Source: Streptococcus oralis (GTDB lineage: Bacteria; Bacillota; Bacilli; Lactobacillales; Streptococcaceae). Taken from it: a stretch of 64,000 bases of DNA. The stretch lies in NCBI RefSeq assembly GCF_003943415.1, contig NZ_RJPK01000005.1, positions 31,100-95,099 of the forward strand. The letters are read 5' to 3'. Positions 50,341 through 64,000 of this stretch are shown in pieces. A program made the translations under genes and the position numbers. Position 1 is the first letter of the stretch, and each line of letters starts with the position of its first letter. The notes below the pieces were generated by a model. The model saw nothing but the letters and a program-made list of their open reading frames with translations. It did not search any database and was not told the DNA's origin.

Positions 50341-50354
50341 AGTAAGCGTTATCA
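50341..50354. promoter_or_regulatory. cre-like CcpA site upstream of the GH20-GH84 gene
   Basis: AGTAAGCGTTATCA fits the catabolite-responsive element core (G-x-AAGCG-T-x3-CA) with one mismatch over the wider consensus. It lies 33 nt before the start codon. It is also part of a CGCTTAC / GTAAGCG palindrome (50331-50348). Confidence 0.65.
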
Positions 50355-50365
50355 TTTCTCCTTTT

Positions 50366-50394
50366 AAAAAGAAGAGAACCAAGAGGTCCTCTCC
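50366..50394 (-). terminator. Terminator downstream of the GH101 gene
   Basis: Minus strand GGAGAG ... CTCTTC hairpin with a nested AAGAG/CTCTT, followed by TTTTT. It separates the two giant glycosidase genes. Confidence 0.7.
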
Positions 50395-50480
50395 AGGTGT
50401 TTGATTCATTTTCCGACTCTGACCCCCATAGAAGTCCAAGTCACTTATCCAAACAATGTAGTTGTGGAATAAATAAATAT

Positions 50481-56981
<6,501 letters not shown>

Positions 56982-57000
56982 CTAAATCCTTTCATTTTTG

Positions 57001-57014
57001 AGTAAGCGTTTACA
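57001..57014. promoter_or_regulatory. cre-like CcpA site upstream of the GH101 gene
   Basis: AGTAAGCGTTTACA, sharing AGTAAGCGTT with the site in front of the neighbouring glycosidase gene. Only 26 nt from the start codon and downstream of the likely promoter, so a bound CcpA could block transcription. Confidence 0.68.
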
Positions 57015-57079
57015 TTCTTTTTTTAAAAAATACTCCTTCCTCTGAAAGTGCAATGCTTAACCCTGATAAATAAAAAATA

Positions 57080-57107
57080 ATTATACTTTTAATATAACAA
57101 ATAATAA
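57080..57107 (-). promoter_or_regulatory. Probable promoter of the GH101 gene
   Basis: Minus-strand TTATTA and TATAAT with 16-nt spacing in very A/T-rich DNA; moderate support only. This gap (56976-57317, 342 nt) holds the promoter, the cre site, the IS-like palindrome and the aliA terminator, and no gene. Confidence 0.5.
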
Positions 57108-57183
57108 CTGAGAAAGCAATAGGAAACAAGTAAAATTAAGGAAAATTTTCTCTATTCTGACAAAAAGAGGCTCCAAATTTTGA

Positions 57184-57233
57184 ACTGACCCCAAAAAGTT
57201 AGACAGAAAAAAATCTAACTTTTGGGGGTCAGT
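57184..57233. repeat. Palindrome resembling paired IS3-family ends
   Basis: 20-nt arms at 57184-57203 and 57214-57233 are reverse complements with one mismatch, around a 10-nt A-rich loop. The arm reads ACTGACCCCAAAAAGTTAGA, the style of terminal repeat seen in IS150-group elements of streptococci. No transposase lies between, so it is a remnant or a miniature element, and it could also act as a terminator. Confidence 0.7.
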
Positions 57234-57267
57234 ACATTTAGAATCTTTCTTTACAAATGTAAAAAAG

Positions 57268-57310
57268 GATTCAGCATTCAAGAGAAATACTAAATCCTTT
57301 CTTATATTTT
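57268..57310 (-). terminator. aliA terminator
   Basis: Minus-strand AAAGGATT / AATCCTTT arms with a loop of about 20 nt, followed by TTTT, just after the aliA stop. Confidence 0.7.
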
Positions 57311-57317
57311 GCAACAG

Positions 57318-59300
57318 TTATTTCACATGTTTCGCGAGATCTTCTTGGGCCTTTTTATTAGACTCTTCTTTTTCTTTCAGCCATTTTTCTTGGGCTTTTT
57401 GATATTCTTCTGTTGTTACTGGCTTATCTTGTAAATCTAGGTATTTATACAAGAGGGCTTCGCTCGTACCCTTGTTACCTGAGTAAGCAAACGGAAGAGT
57501 AAATGGCACCATCTTAGACAACATTGGACGACCAGTTTTAGAAGTTGTTGGGATGAGCAAGGCGCTGTCTGTCAACCAAGCTTGGGCAGCAGCATACTTT
57601 TCATAACGTTTTGAAACATCAGAAACTTCTTCCCCAGCTTCCACAACCATTTTTTCGTAGTCTTCCAAACCAACTTGCTTAGCCGCAGCATTGTTTGTTC
57701 CAGAGTCAAATCCTAGGTAAGTCTTCGTATTTTCTCCGACAGATGGCTTGATGATATCAAGGTAGGTAGATGGATCCGCAAAGTCTGGAGCCCAACCAAC
57801 GTTATCTGAGATATCCCAATCTTCACCAGCAGCAGTCTCGGCAAAGTAAGTGATGTTCAATACATCATCTTTTTGAAGTTGTTGGATATCCACAACTACA
57901 TTATCTGTTCCCAAAGTTGCTTCAAGTGACTGTTTCAAAGATTGCACACGTTGAACTTTTGTTGTGTTTGTTTGGTCCACAGGCATATCCAAGTGGACTG
58001 GGAATTTCACACCTTCTGCTTGAAGAGCTGTCTTAGCCTTGGCGAATTCTGCTTTGGCTTTTTCTGGATTGTAGAGACCATCTTGAGCATCATCCAAGTT
58101 CACGTTGCTCCACTCGTCACCGTATGTCACCAATTTTTCTTTGACCAACTCACCAAAGTTTTTGCCATCTGCTTGAACAAATGTAGGTGGAACAAACAAG
58201 TTACGAAGCAGTTTAGTCGCACCACTTGCACCGTTTACTTGAGAGGCATAGGCAGTTCTATCAAAACCAAAAGCAAGAGCTTGACGGAAATCTTTGTTTA
58301 GAAGAGCTTTCTTGGTTGATGTTTTTTCTTCATCCGTTGTCTTAGAAGTATACTTATAAGACTGGCGATCAATATTCGTACCTACTAAATAAGTAGTAGA
58401 ATCTTGTTGTGTGTAAACAATATTATCTTTAAATGCTTTTTCAGTCTCTGGGTAGCTAGCGCTTGTTGGGAAGAGACGGGCCATAGTGAAACTTCCATCC
58501 TTGAAGGCTTCAGTCGGTTTGTTGGTATCTTGACCATCCCAGAATGATAATTTAACCTTATCAAGATGAACATTGTCCTTATCCCAGTAGTTTGGATTTT
58601 TTTCAAACTCAACAGAAGATTTAGCTACGATAGATTTGAGCAAGAATGGTCCATTGTATAGGATGCTACTTGGATCTGTTCCTTTAGCGAAATCATCCCC
58701 TTTAGAGTTTAAGAACTCTTCATTAACTGGTGCCATTACACCCATCGTTGTCTTAGAATTCCAGAAGCTTTCTGGTTTGTTCAAAGTGTACTGAACTGTC
58801 TGATCATCCAGAGCCTTAATTCCTACTTGTGAGAAATCTTTGATTTCCCCTTTTACATAGGCGTCCAATCCTTTGATCGATTCTTGAACTAAATAAAGAC
58901 CATCAGATTTTTTATCAGCAGCATATTTAAGTCCTGTTACAAAGTCTTGAGCTTTGACTGCCGCGTATTCTTCACCTTCAGAAGTATACCATTTTGCATC
59001 CTTACGGATAGTATAAGTGTAAGTCAATCCATCCTTGGATACAGACCAATCCTCAGCCATAGATGGCACAAAGTTACCATAGCGGTCATTTTCAAGTAAT
59101 CCATCAATCACATTACTAGTAATGTCAGCAGTTGCTGCCTTACCAGTTGTCAAATAGTTGAGGTTGTCAGGGTCTGTTTCATAGATATATGAGAATGTCT
59201 TCTCTCCTTTAGCGCTCGAACCTGATCCAGAGCATGCAGCTAAAGTAGTAGCCGCCAATAAGGTTACACCCGCAAGAGCAAATAGTTTTGAACTTTTCAT
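57318..59300 (-). CDS. aliA: Oligopeptide-binding lipoprotein AliA
   Basis: 660 residues from the second of two adjacent ATGs, which has GGAG at better spacing. Lipoprotein signal with lipobox LAAC, the Cys at 23, followed by SGSGSSAKGEKTF. A family 5 peptide-binding domain fills the rest, for example LNKPESFWNSKTTMGV and NVGWAPDFADPSTYLD. It feeds peptides to the Ami permease, encoded elsewhere. In pneumococcus aliA is the right-hand boundary of the capsule locus, and the same arrangement is seen here. Its promoter carries a CodY-like box. Confidence 0.93.
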   Translation of the reverse strand: MKSSKLFALAGVTLLAATTLAACSGSGSSAKGEKTFSYIYETDPDNLNYLTTGKAATADITSNVIDGLLENDRYGNFVPSMAEDWSVSKDGLTYTYTIRKDAKWYTSEGEEYAAVKAQDFVTGLKYAADKKSDGLYLVQESIKGLDAYVKGEIKDFSQVGIKALDDQTVQYTLNKPESFWNSKTTMGVMAPVNEEFLNSKGDDFAKGTDPSSILYNGPFLLKSIVAKSSVEFEKNPNYWDKDNVHLDKVKLSFWDGQDTNKPTEAFKDGSFTMARLFPTSASYPETEKAFKDNIVYTQQDSTTYLVGTNIDRQSYKYTSKTTDEEKTSTKKALLNKDFRQALAFGFDRTAYASQVNGASGATKLLRNLFVPPTFVQADGKNFGELVKEKLVTYGDEWSNVNLDDAQDGLYNPEKAKAEFAKAKTALQAEGVKFPVHLDMPVDQTNTTKVQRVQSLKQSLEATLGTDNVVVDIQQLQKDDVLNITYFAETAAGEDWDISDNVGWAPDFADPSTYLDIIKPSVGENTKTYLGFDSGTNNAAAKQVGLEDYEKMVVEAGEEVSDVSKRYEKYAAAQAWLTDSALLIPTTSKTGRPMLSKMVPFTLPFAYSGNKGTSEALLYKYLDLQDKPVTTEEYQKAQEKWLKEKEESNKKAQEDLAKHVK

Positions 59301-59327
59301 CATTTTCTCCTTTAAAACTTTCTATCT

Positions 59328-59356
59328 ATTATAGAACCTTTTCAGAAAGATGTCAA
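59328..59356 (-). promoter_or_regulatory. aliA promoter
   Basis: Minus-strand TTGACA (59351-59356) and TATAAT (59328-59333) with 17-nt spacing, about 28 nt before the start. Consensus-like, so strong unless repressed. Confidence 0.88.
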
Positions 59357-59359
59357 CAG

Positions 59360-59374
59360 AATTTTCAGAATTTT
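59360..59374. promoter_or_regulatory. CodY-like box abutting the aliA -35
   Basis: AATTTTCAGAATTTT matches 13 of 15 positions of the CodY consensus AATTTTCWGAAAATT and lies 3 nt upstream of the -35. CodY represses peptide uptake when branched-chain amino acids and GTP are plentiful, so the placement makes sense. Confidence 0.6.
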
Positions 59375-59408
59375 TGTGTTAGTTTGGTATATTCTGAAAA
59401 ATCAAAAA

Positions 59409-59433
59409 GGAGAAGACAGTGATTGTCCTCTCC
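59409..59433 (-). terminator. Terminator of the polysaccharide locus
   Basis: Minus strand GGAGA-x-GACA / TGTC-x-TCTCC hairpin with a five-base loop, followed by TTTTTGATTTTT. Located between glf and aliA. Confidence 0.85.
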
Positions 59434-59546
59434 AGATGTTCGTTGACATCAACCCACTATAGCTGACAAAGAGCCGCTTTTTCAATCTCCTATTAAGATG
59501 AATAAAATGAGGAAAAGAAGTGGTCCCTCATTTTAATATCAAATCT

Positions 59547-60647
59547 TTAGTTACCTAACTCTTTCTCCGCAACCTCAAGCGCCCGTTCAATCACCACATG
59601 CATATCATAGTATTTATAATCGGCCAAACGTCCGCAGAAAATTACCTTATCATTCTGTGCTGCTTCTTCTTGGTACTTAGCAAACATAGCATTATTTTTC
59701 TCATCGTTGATTGGATAGTAGGGCTCGTCCCCGCGCTTCCAGTCAGCTGGATATTCACGCGTGATGACTGTCTTTGGCTGCGTTCCATATTCAAAATGTT
59801 TGTGTTCGATGATACGAGTATAAGGGATCTCACGCTCTGTATAGTTCACTACAGCATTTCCTTGATAATTTTCCTCGTCCAAAATTTCATGCTCAAAGCG
59901 AAGGCTACGGTATTCTAACTCCCCGTGTTTGTAGTCAAAATACTGATCGATCATTCCTGTGAAAACAACTTTGTTAGCAGATGCTTCCAACTCCTCACGG
60001 TGAGCAAAGAAATCCACTCCAAGTTCAACCTCTACGTCTTTAAGCATATTTTCGATAATCACATTATAACCACCAATAGGAATCCCTTGGTAACGGTCAT
60101 TAAAATAGTTATTATCAAAGGTTAAACGAACTGGTAGACGTTTGATGATAAACGGTGGAAGGTCAGTCGCGGAACGCCCCCACTGCTTTTCAGTATAACC
60201 CTTGATCAACTTTTCATAGATATCTGGACCAATCAACTTGATAGCTTGTTCTTCCAGATTTTTCGGCTCAACATCCTTCATATCAGCTGTCTGCTCAGCA
60301 ATCTTATCTTTTACTTCCTGTGGAGTTTTTGTGCCCCACATAGCATAGAAGGTATTCATATTGAAAGGAAGATTATAAAGACTTCCTTTGTAGTTTGCGA
60401 CAGGTGAGTTGATATAGTTGTTAAACTCAGCGAATTGATTGACATAGTCCCACACTTTTTTATTAGAGGTATGAAAGATATGGGCACCATATTTATGAAC
60501 ATTGATACCTTCTACATCCTCACAGTAGATATTTCCACCAATGTGATCACGCTTGTCTATCACTTTTACTTTTTTACCACGCTTGGTTGCCTCATGAGCA
60601 AAAATAGCTCCAGACATACCAGCTCCAACGATTAAATAGTCGTACAT
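59547..60647 (-). CDS. glf: UDP-galactopyranose mutase
   Basis: 366 residues. Converts UDP-galactopyranose to UDP-galactofuranose with a reduced flavin. FAD-binding N-terminus YDYLIVGAGMSGAIFAHEA, then DKRDHIGGNIY and KYGAHIFHTSN, and the conserved GYTEKQWGR. Its presence shows that the cell's polysaccharide contains galactofuranose, as many mitis-group capsules and co-aggregation receptor polysaccharides do. It is the last gene of the locus, 13 nt after the acyltransferase. Confidence 0.96.
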   Translation of the reverse strand: MYDYLIVGAGMSGAIFAHEATKRGKKVKVIDKRDHIGGNIYCEDVEGINVHKYGAHIFHTSNKKVWDYVNQFAEFNNYINSPVANYKGSLYNLPFNMNTFYAMWGTKTPQEVKDKIAEQTADMKDVEPKNLEEQAIKLIGPDIYEKLIKGYTEKQWGRSATDLPPFIIKRLPVRLTFDNNYFNDRYQGIPIGGYNVIIENMLKDVEVELGVDFFAHREELEASANKVVFTGMIDQYFDYKHGELEYRSLRFEHEILDEENYQGNAVVNYTEREIPYTRIIEHKHFEYGTQPKTVITREYPADWKRGDEPYYPINDEKNNAMFAKYQEEAAQNDKVIFCGRLADYKYYDMHVVIERALEVAEKELGN

Positions 60648-60660
60648 ATTACTCTCCTTT

Positions 60661-61659
60661 TTATAATTTAACGATTCGATTGAAATAAGGAATTTTCATT
60701 AACATTCCAACAATAATAAAACTAACACTTAAAGTAAATATAGCAAAAAGTAAATACGATCCTACAAAACTAAAACCAAATAGTTTTTCCCATACCTTCA
60801 TAATATATGTGTGTATTATAAAAACTCCCATAGTTTGATTAGAAAGGGAAACAATCCATTCGCTCCATTTTTCATTCACAGTAAGCGTGAGGATAGTTAG
60901 AAAAATTCCCAGGCTTACAACTTTTACAAATAAAATATCATAAAAATATTCAGCAAAAAGATTATGATAAGTGGTCTTCGCTATGAAAAATAATATTACC
61001 GGTGAAAGCAATAACAAAAGTATGCTAACTATTTTCATCCAATTCTTAAACCTGGCTTTGAGTTCTTCCATAGTGAATTTCGCTATATAACCACCTAAAA
61101 GATAATAGAATAACCATGTCCATAATCTAAAAGTTTGTATTACATATGTTTGTATTGGCATTTGAAGTACAATATTTGTTAACTCAAAAATCAAACCAAT
61201 AACTGCCAATAAAGAAAGACTGTAGAAAAAACTTCTTTTTGAATTTAGAAATTTTTTCAAAATCGGCAAACATATATAAATGAGCATCAAAGCTCCGAAA
61301 AACCAAAACTGAAAGAAATAACCTTTTTGTATTAAAGAACCTACAATTTTTTTAATTAGGTTCTCTGTGAAGTCTCTTTTAAACAGCCAGACGATAAAGG
61401 TCCATGACGACACTGTTATTAGAATCCATTTTACTTTCTGCAGTATGTAAGAATAGGTAATCTCTCTCTTTCCTAACAATAAATAACCATTGACCATAAA
61501 AAATAGAGGGATAGAATAGGTTCCTAAGTAATATAAATATGTCAAAAGATTCCATGAACCCGTCTCTTTAAACCCACCCATCGTTGTATGAAGTAGAACA
61601 ACTCCAACACATGCAAGTACTTTTAGTAGATCTAAGTTAATATTTCGATATTTGCGCAT
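60661..61659 (-). CDS. Membrane acyltransferase (acyltransferase 3 family)
   Basis: 332 residues with about ten membrane helices. The N-terminus RNINLDLLKVLACVGVVLLH is the classic acyltransferase-3 start with its conserved His, and no extra C-terminal domain is seen. In capsule loci such proteins O-acetylate the repeat unit at the membrane, so O-acetylation of this polysaccharide is the likely role, with the sugar unknown. A/T-rich compared with the genes to its left. One nt separates it from wzx. Confidence 0.82.
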   Translation of the reverse strand: MRKYRNINLDLLKVLACVGVVLLHTTMGGFKETGSWNLLTYLYYLGTYSIPLFFMVNGYLLLGKREITYSYILQKVKWILITVSSWTFIVWLFKRDFTENLIKKIVGSLIQKGYFFQFWFFGALMLIYICLPILKKFLNSKRSFFYSLSLLAVIGLIFELTNIVLQMPIQTYVIQTFRLWTWLFYYLLGGYIAKFTMEELKARFKNWMKIVSILLLLLSPVILFFIAKTTYHNLFAEYFYDILFVKVVSLGIFLTILTLTVNEKWSEWIVSLSNQTMGVFIIHTYIMKVWEKLFGFSFVGSYLLFAIFTLSVSFIIVGMLMKIPYFNRIVKL

Positions 61660-61660
61660 T

Positions 61661-63076
61661 CTAATTTTTCCTAATCATTTGTTTTAATTCTTTCACATCT
61701 ATTACTTTCATAGATAAAATAGCAAAAAGATAAATGATTCCACCAAGCACTGCAAATACTAGAACATTTATAGTCGGCGAAAAATGTATAAATGTTTTTG
61801 AACCTAGCAAAATGCCATACATAATAGCGGATGCTAGGACAATTTTTGTCATAGATCCAATTATAGGAACTTCTTTTAGGTATTTACGAGTAAAGTATAA
61901 TTGTATCGCCCATACCAACGCCTCTGTCAAAACAGAAACAATGGCCGCTCCGATATATCCAAGTTTAGGAAGGAATAGTAAATTCAAACCAACACTGAGA
62001 ATCGCAGGAACAGTTGTTGAAATCATATATTCTTTATTCTTATTGTGTGGGATTAGCATTTGAAAGCCCATAATATTGGTCCAACCGATAAAGAACATGC
62101 GAAAAATCATTATTGCTATCGCATAGCGGGCATCCTGAAAATCTTTCCCAAGAAAAAATTGAACAAAATCGTTGTTTACAATCAACATTCCTGCCATAAT
62201 TGGAAAAATAACCAAATTATAAATTAAGAAGGATATCTCATGCATCTTATTAACAGCTTTATGATTTCCCGTCCCCAATAGACTAGATACTCTTGGCAAC
62301 ATAACGCTCCCTAGAGAGGTTACCAAAGTCAACAAAATACTAATTAACTTAAGCGCCTGATCATAAATTCCTACATCCTTTGTAGAAGCCAAGGCACCAA
62401 GCATTGTACGATCCAAAGTGACATACAAGGAAATCGCTATCTGAGGGAGGAATAATAAAAGAATTGGCTTTAAATGATATTTGGCATATTCTAAGTCAAA
62501 ATGCGGTTTTCCAATAAATTCTCGAGCAGGCAACCACATACTTAATTGTCCCAACAACTCAAATATCGTCAAAAGAAAAACATAAAGGTAGAGGTCGGTA
62601 GCTGATTTTACAAACAAAAATATTGAACCCACACCAACGAGTTTCACAGTGATATTTCTTACTGTAATTTTACGAAAATCTTCTAAACCCTGAAAAAGCC
62701 AAGAAATATCTAATCCTTTGGAAAACAAACTCAAACACAATATATAGGCTACTGGATTTCTCATTGTCCCAACTCTCAGACATAAGAAAATGTATAAGAA
62801 AATTGATAACAATGTTGCACCAAATTGGAGTGTATATATCCCCCAGAAATTCTGTGGGATATTTCTCCTATTCGCCGAAATTTCCTTCGTTCCATAACTA
62901 GCAACTCCCAAAGTAGCTAATAAAATAAAATAAGTAACAATAGAATTAAAATACCCATATGTCCCTAAATCCTCTGAAGAAAATACTCTAGTTACATAGG
63001 GAGTTGTAATAATGGGTAGTACAATGAGTAATAGTTGATAGGAGAGGTTATAAGCGTAATTTTTTAGTACTTTCAT
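61661..63076 (-). CDS. wzx: Polysaccharide repeat-unit flippase Wzx
   Basis: 471 residues from the ATG at 63074-63076 (MKVLKNYAYNLSYQ), which begins one base after the stop of the upstream glycosyltransferase; a longer start at 63091 is possible but unlike family members. Twelve or more membrane helices and the N-terminal TPYVTRVFSSEDLGTYGYFNS typical of MOP-superfamily flippases. It moves lipid-linked repeat units outward. A/T-rich, as flippase genes usually are. Confidence 0.9.
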   Translation of the reverse strand: MKVLKNYAYNLSYQLLLIVLPIITTPYVTRVFSSEDLGTYGYFNSIVTYFILLATLGVASYGTKEISANRRNIPQNFWGIYTLQFGATLLSIFLYIFLCLRVGTMRNPVAYILCLSLFSKGLDISWLFQGLEDFRKITVRNITVKLVGVGSIFLFVKSATDLYLYVFLLTIFELLGQLSMWLPAREFIGKPHFDLEYAKYHLKPILLLFLPQIAISLYVTLDRTMLGALASTKDVGIYDQALKLISILLTLVTSLGSVMLPRVSSLLGTGNHKAVNKMHEISFLIYNLVIFPIMAGMLIVNNDFVQFFLGKDFQDARYAIAIMIFRMFFIGWTNIMGFQMLIPHNKNKEYMISTTVPAILSVGLNLLFLPKLGYIGAAIVSVLTEALVWAIQLYFTRKYLKEVPIIGSMTKIVLASAIMYGILLGSKTFIHFSPTINVLVFAVLGGIIYLFAILSMKVIDVKELKQMIRKN

Positions 63077-63077
63077 A

Positions 63078-64000
63078 TCAGTCGGTCCCATTTATGATAG
63101 TTAGAATTTCTTCTTTAAGATTCGGATATTTCTCTAAATCAAATTTTCTAGAAAACTTATGACCTAAAGCTTTACCACGCTTCAATTGTTCTATATCATG
63201 CTCAGAGTCAGTCCATGTATGAGGATCTCCATCCCACCAATTGATATATCTTAGATTTCCTTGAAAATCATCTGGGGCATCTGTTATCGGTGAAGATGAA
63301 TATAACGATTCCATCAAATTGTATTTATACATTATCGTAGGAATGAACAGCTCATCATTTACTATCGAATATTTAAATATTTTTTCAATATTTTTCTCTT
63401 CTTCTAGTATTATTCTAACTAATTCCTGATTAATAGATACCCAGTTAGATGCATAACCCAATCTCATGTTATATTTTTTAAAACAGTCTATTTTCACTAA
63501 ACGTTGAATTTTAATCTCTAGCTTACGGTAATATGCTACAAATTTACGAACATATTTGTTCTTAATATTTCTAGCTAAGAATCTAGGAAATAAGTATCTA
63601 AATTGTACACGCTCATATACTTTATTTGATTTCAAAATCTCATCAGAGACCATGCTCAGAAAATTCTTTGATTTGTTCTGATTAAAGAATTTAAACAATT
63701 TATCTGCCGGCACTAATGGTAAATCTACACCTGACAACAAATGGAACATACTATAGTTATCGTAATTATATGCATGACGAAATCCTAACATCTCTGCAGA
63801 AATTTGTGAATAGCTTCCCCAATAAATAGGAACTCTATCTACGAGAATGACATTGGAATGTATTACACTGGACTTAAGCGAAGTAATTGTAGTTTTCTCC
63901 ACATTAACTTTGCTGTCTATAATAATAAAAATATCATGTTCTTTATAATCCAACAGAGAAATTAAAAATTTCAACTGTTCAAACTTATTATGTGCAATTA
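63078..64000 (-). CDS. Glycosyltransferase, Core-2/I-branching type (partial, N-terminus beyond the right edge)
   Basis: At least 307 codons. A TTG at 63974 could be read as the start, but the frame continues upstream as IAHNKFEQLKFLISLLD and runs off the window. Family members begin with a stretch such as LIIAHN just there, so the true start lies outside. Features of the beta-1,6-N-acetylglucosaminyltransferase-like family: DIFIIID, YWGSYSQISAEMLGFRHA and FHLLSGVDLPLVP, then NDELFIPTIM. It probably adds a branch or backbone sugar to the repeat unit; the donor is unknown. Confidence 0.8.
   Translation of the reverse strand, partial: IAHNKFEQLKFLISLLDYKEHDIFIIIDSKVNVEKTTITSLKSSVIHSNVILVDRVPIYWGSYSQISAEMLGFRHAYNYDNYSMFHLLSGVDLPLVPADKLFKFFNQNKSKNFLSMVSDEILKSNKVYERVQFRYLFPRFLARNIKNKYVRKFVAYYRKLEIKIQRLVKIDCFKKYNMRLGYASNWVSINQELVRIILEEEKNIEKIFKYSIVNDELFIPTIMYKYNLMESLYSSSPITDAPDDFQGNLRYINWWDGDPHTWTDSEHDIEQLKRGKALGHKFSRKFDLEKYPNLKEEILTIINGTD

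Noticed and set aside
57120..57160. Second CodY-like site in the aliA-GH101 gap
   Set aside because: GAAAATTTTCTCTATTCT matches only about 10 of 15 positions, close to chance in such A/T-rich DNA.
57184..57233. Active insertion sequence
   Set aside because: Only paired ends are present; there is no transposase frame or fragment nearby.

Overview
The window is chromosomal DNA of a mitis-group streptococcus. It looks like a commensal close to S. mitis or S. oralis rather than S. pneumoniae itself. The gene order (fatty-acid cluster, serS, mutS2, rnhC-lepB-recD2, tig, liaFSR, mevalonate genes, ritR-gnd-mapZ, rnpB-gpsB, recU-pbp1a, GH101 gene, aliA, polysaccharide locus) follows the pneumococcal backbone as I remember it. 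Against pneumococcus itself: the PBP1a sequence, a giant GH20-GH84 gene next to the GH101 gene, a protease-extended GH101 protein, and no recognisable BOX or RUP repeats.

Layout. 1-8863 (minus strand): type II fatty-acid synthesis, fabM, then fabT-fabH-acpP-fabK-fabD-fabG-fabF-accB-fabZ-accC; accC runs off the left edge. 9066-12292 (plus): aspartate kinase, a DUF956 protein, and serS behind a serine T-box. 12318-18970 (minus): a TDT-family transporter, an AhpD-like protein, an AGCS symporter behind a glycine riboswitch, mutS2, cvpA and a ZapA-like gene. 19057-23072 (plus): rnhC, lepB, recD2. 23120-38904 (minus): tig, an AlkD-like gene, liaFSR, the mevalonate pathway and IPP isomerase, a choline-binding protein, ritR, gnd, mapZ, an rlmL-like methyltransferase, rnpB, gpsB and a DUF1273 gene. 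38971-41711 (plus): recU-pbp1a. 41885-59300 (minus): two giant YSIRK/LPXTG surface glycosidases and the aliA lipoprotein. 59547-64000 (minus): the end of a surface-polysaccharide locus (glf, acyltransferase, wzx, and a glycosyltransferase cut by the right edge).

The most interesting part is 41.9-57.2 kb. One protein joins a GH20 domain and a GH84 domain with several F5/8C-like modules. Its neighbour joins a V8-like serine protease domain with an intact catalytic triad (H179/D236/S307) to a GH101 endo-alpha-N-acetylgalactosaminidase (D1029/E1061). Both genes carry a cre-like CcpA site near the start, the same style of N-terminal region, and C-terminal stalks built from the same peptide module arranged with different periods (37 and 17 residues). 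With AliA next door, this reads as a mucin-type glycoprotein foraging module: sugar removal, possible backbone cleavage and peptide uptake. That function is inferred, not shown.

Smaller points of interest are a long imperfect hairpin plus terminator just before recD2, a perfect TTTGA/TCAAA repeat inside a larger hairpin between acpP and fabK, a CodY-like box at the aliA promoter, an insertion-sequence-like palindrome upstream of the GH101 gene, and a PBP1a loop resembling the one seen in resistant mosaic pneumococcal alleles.
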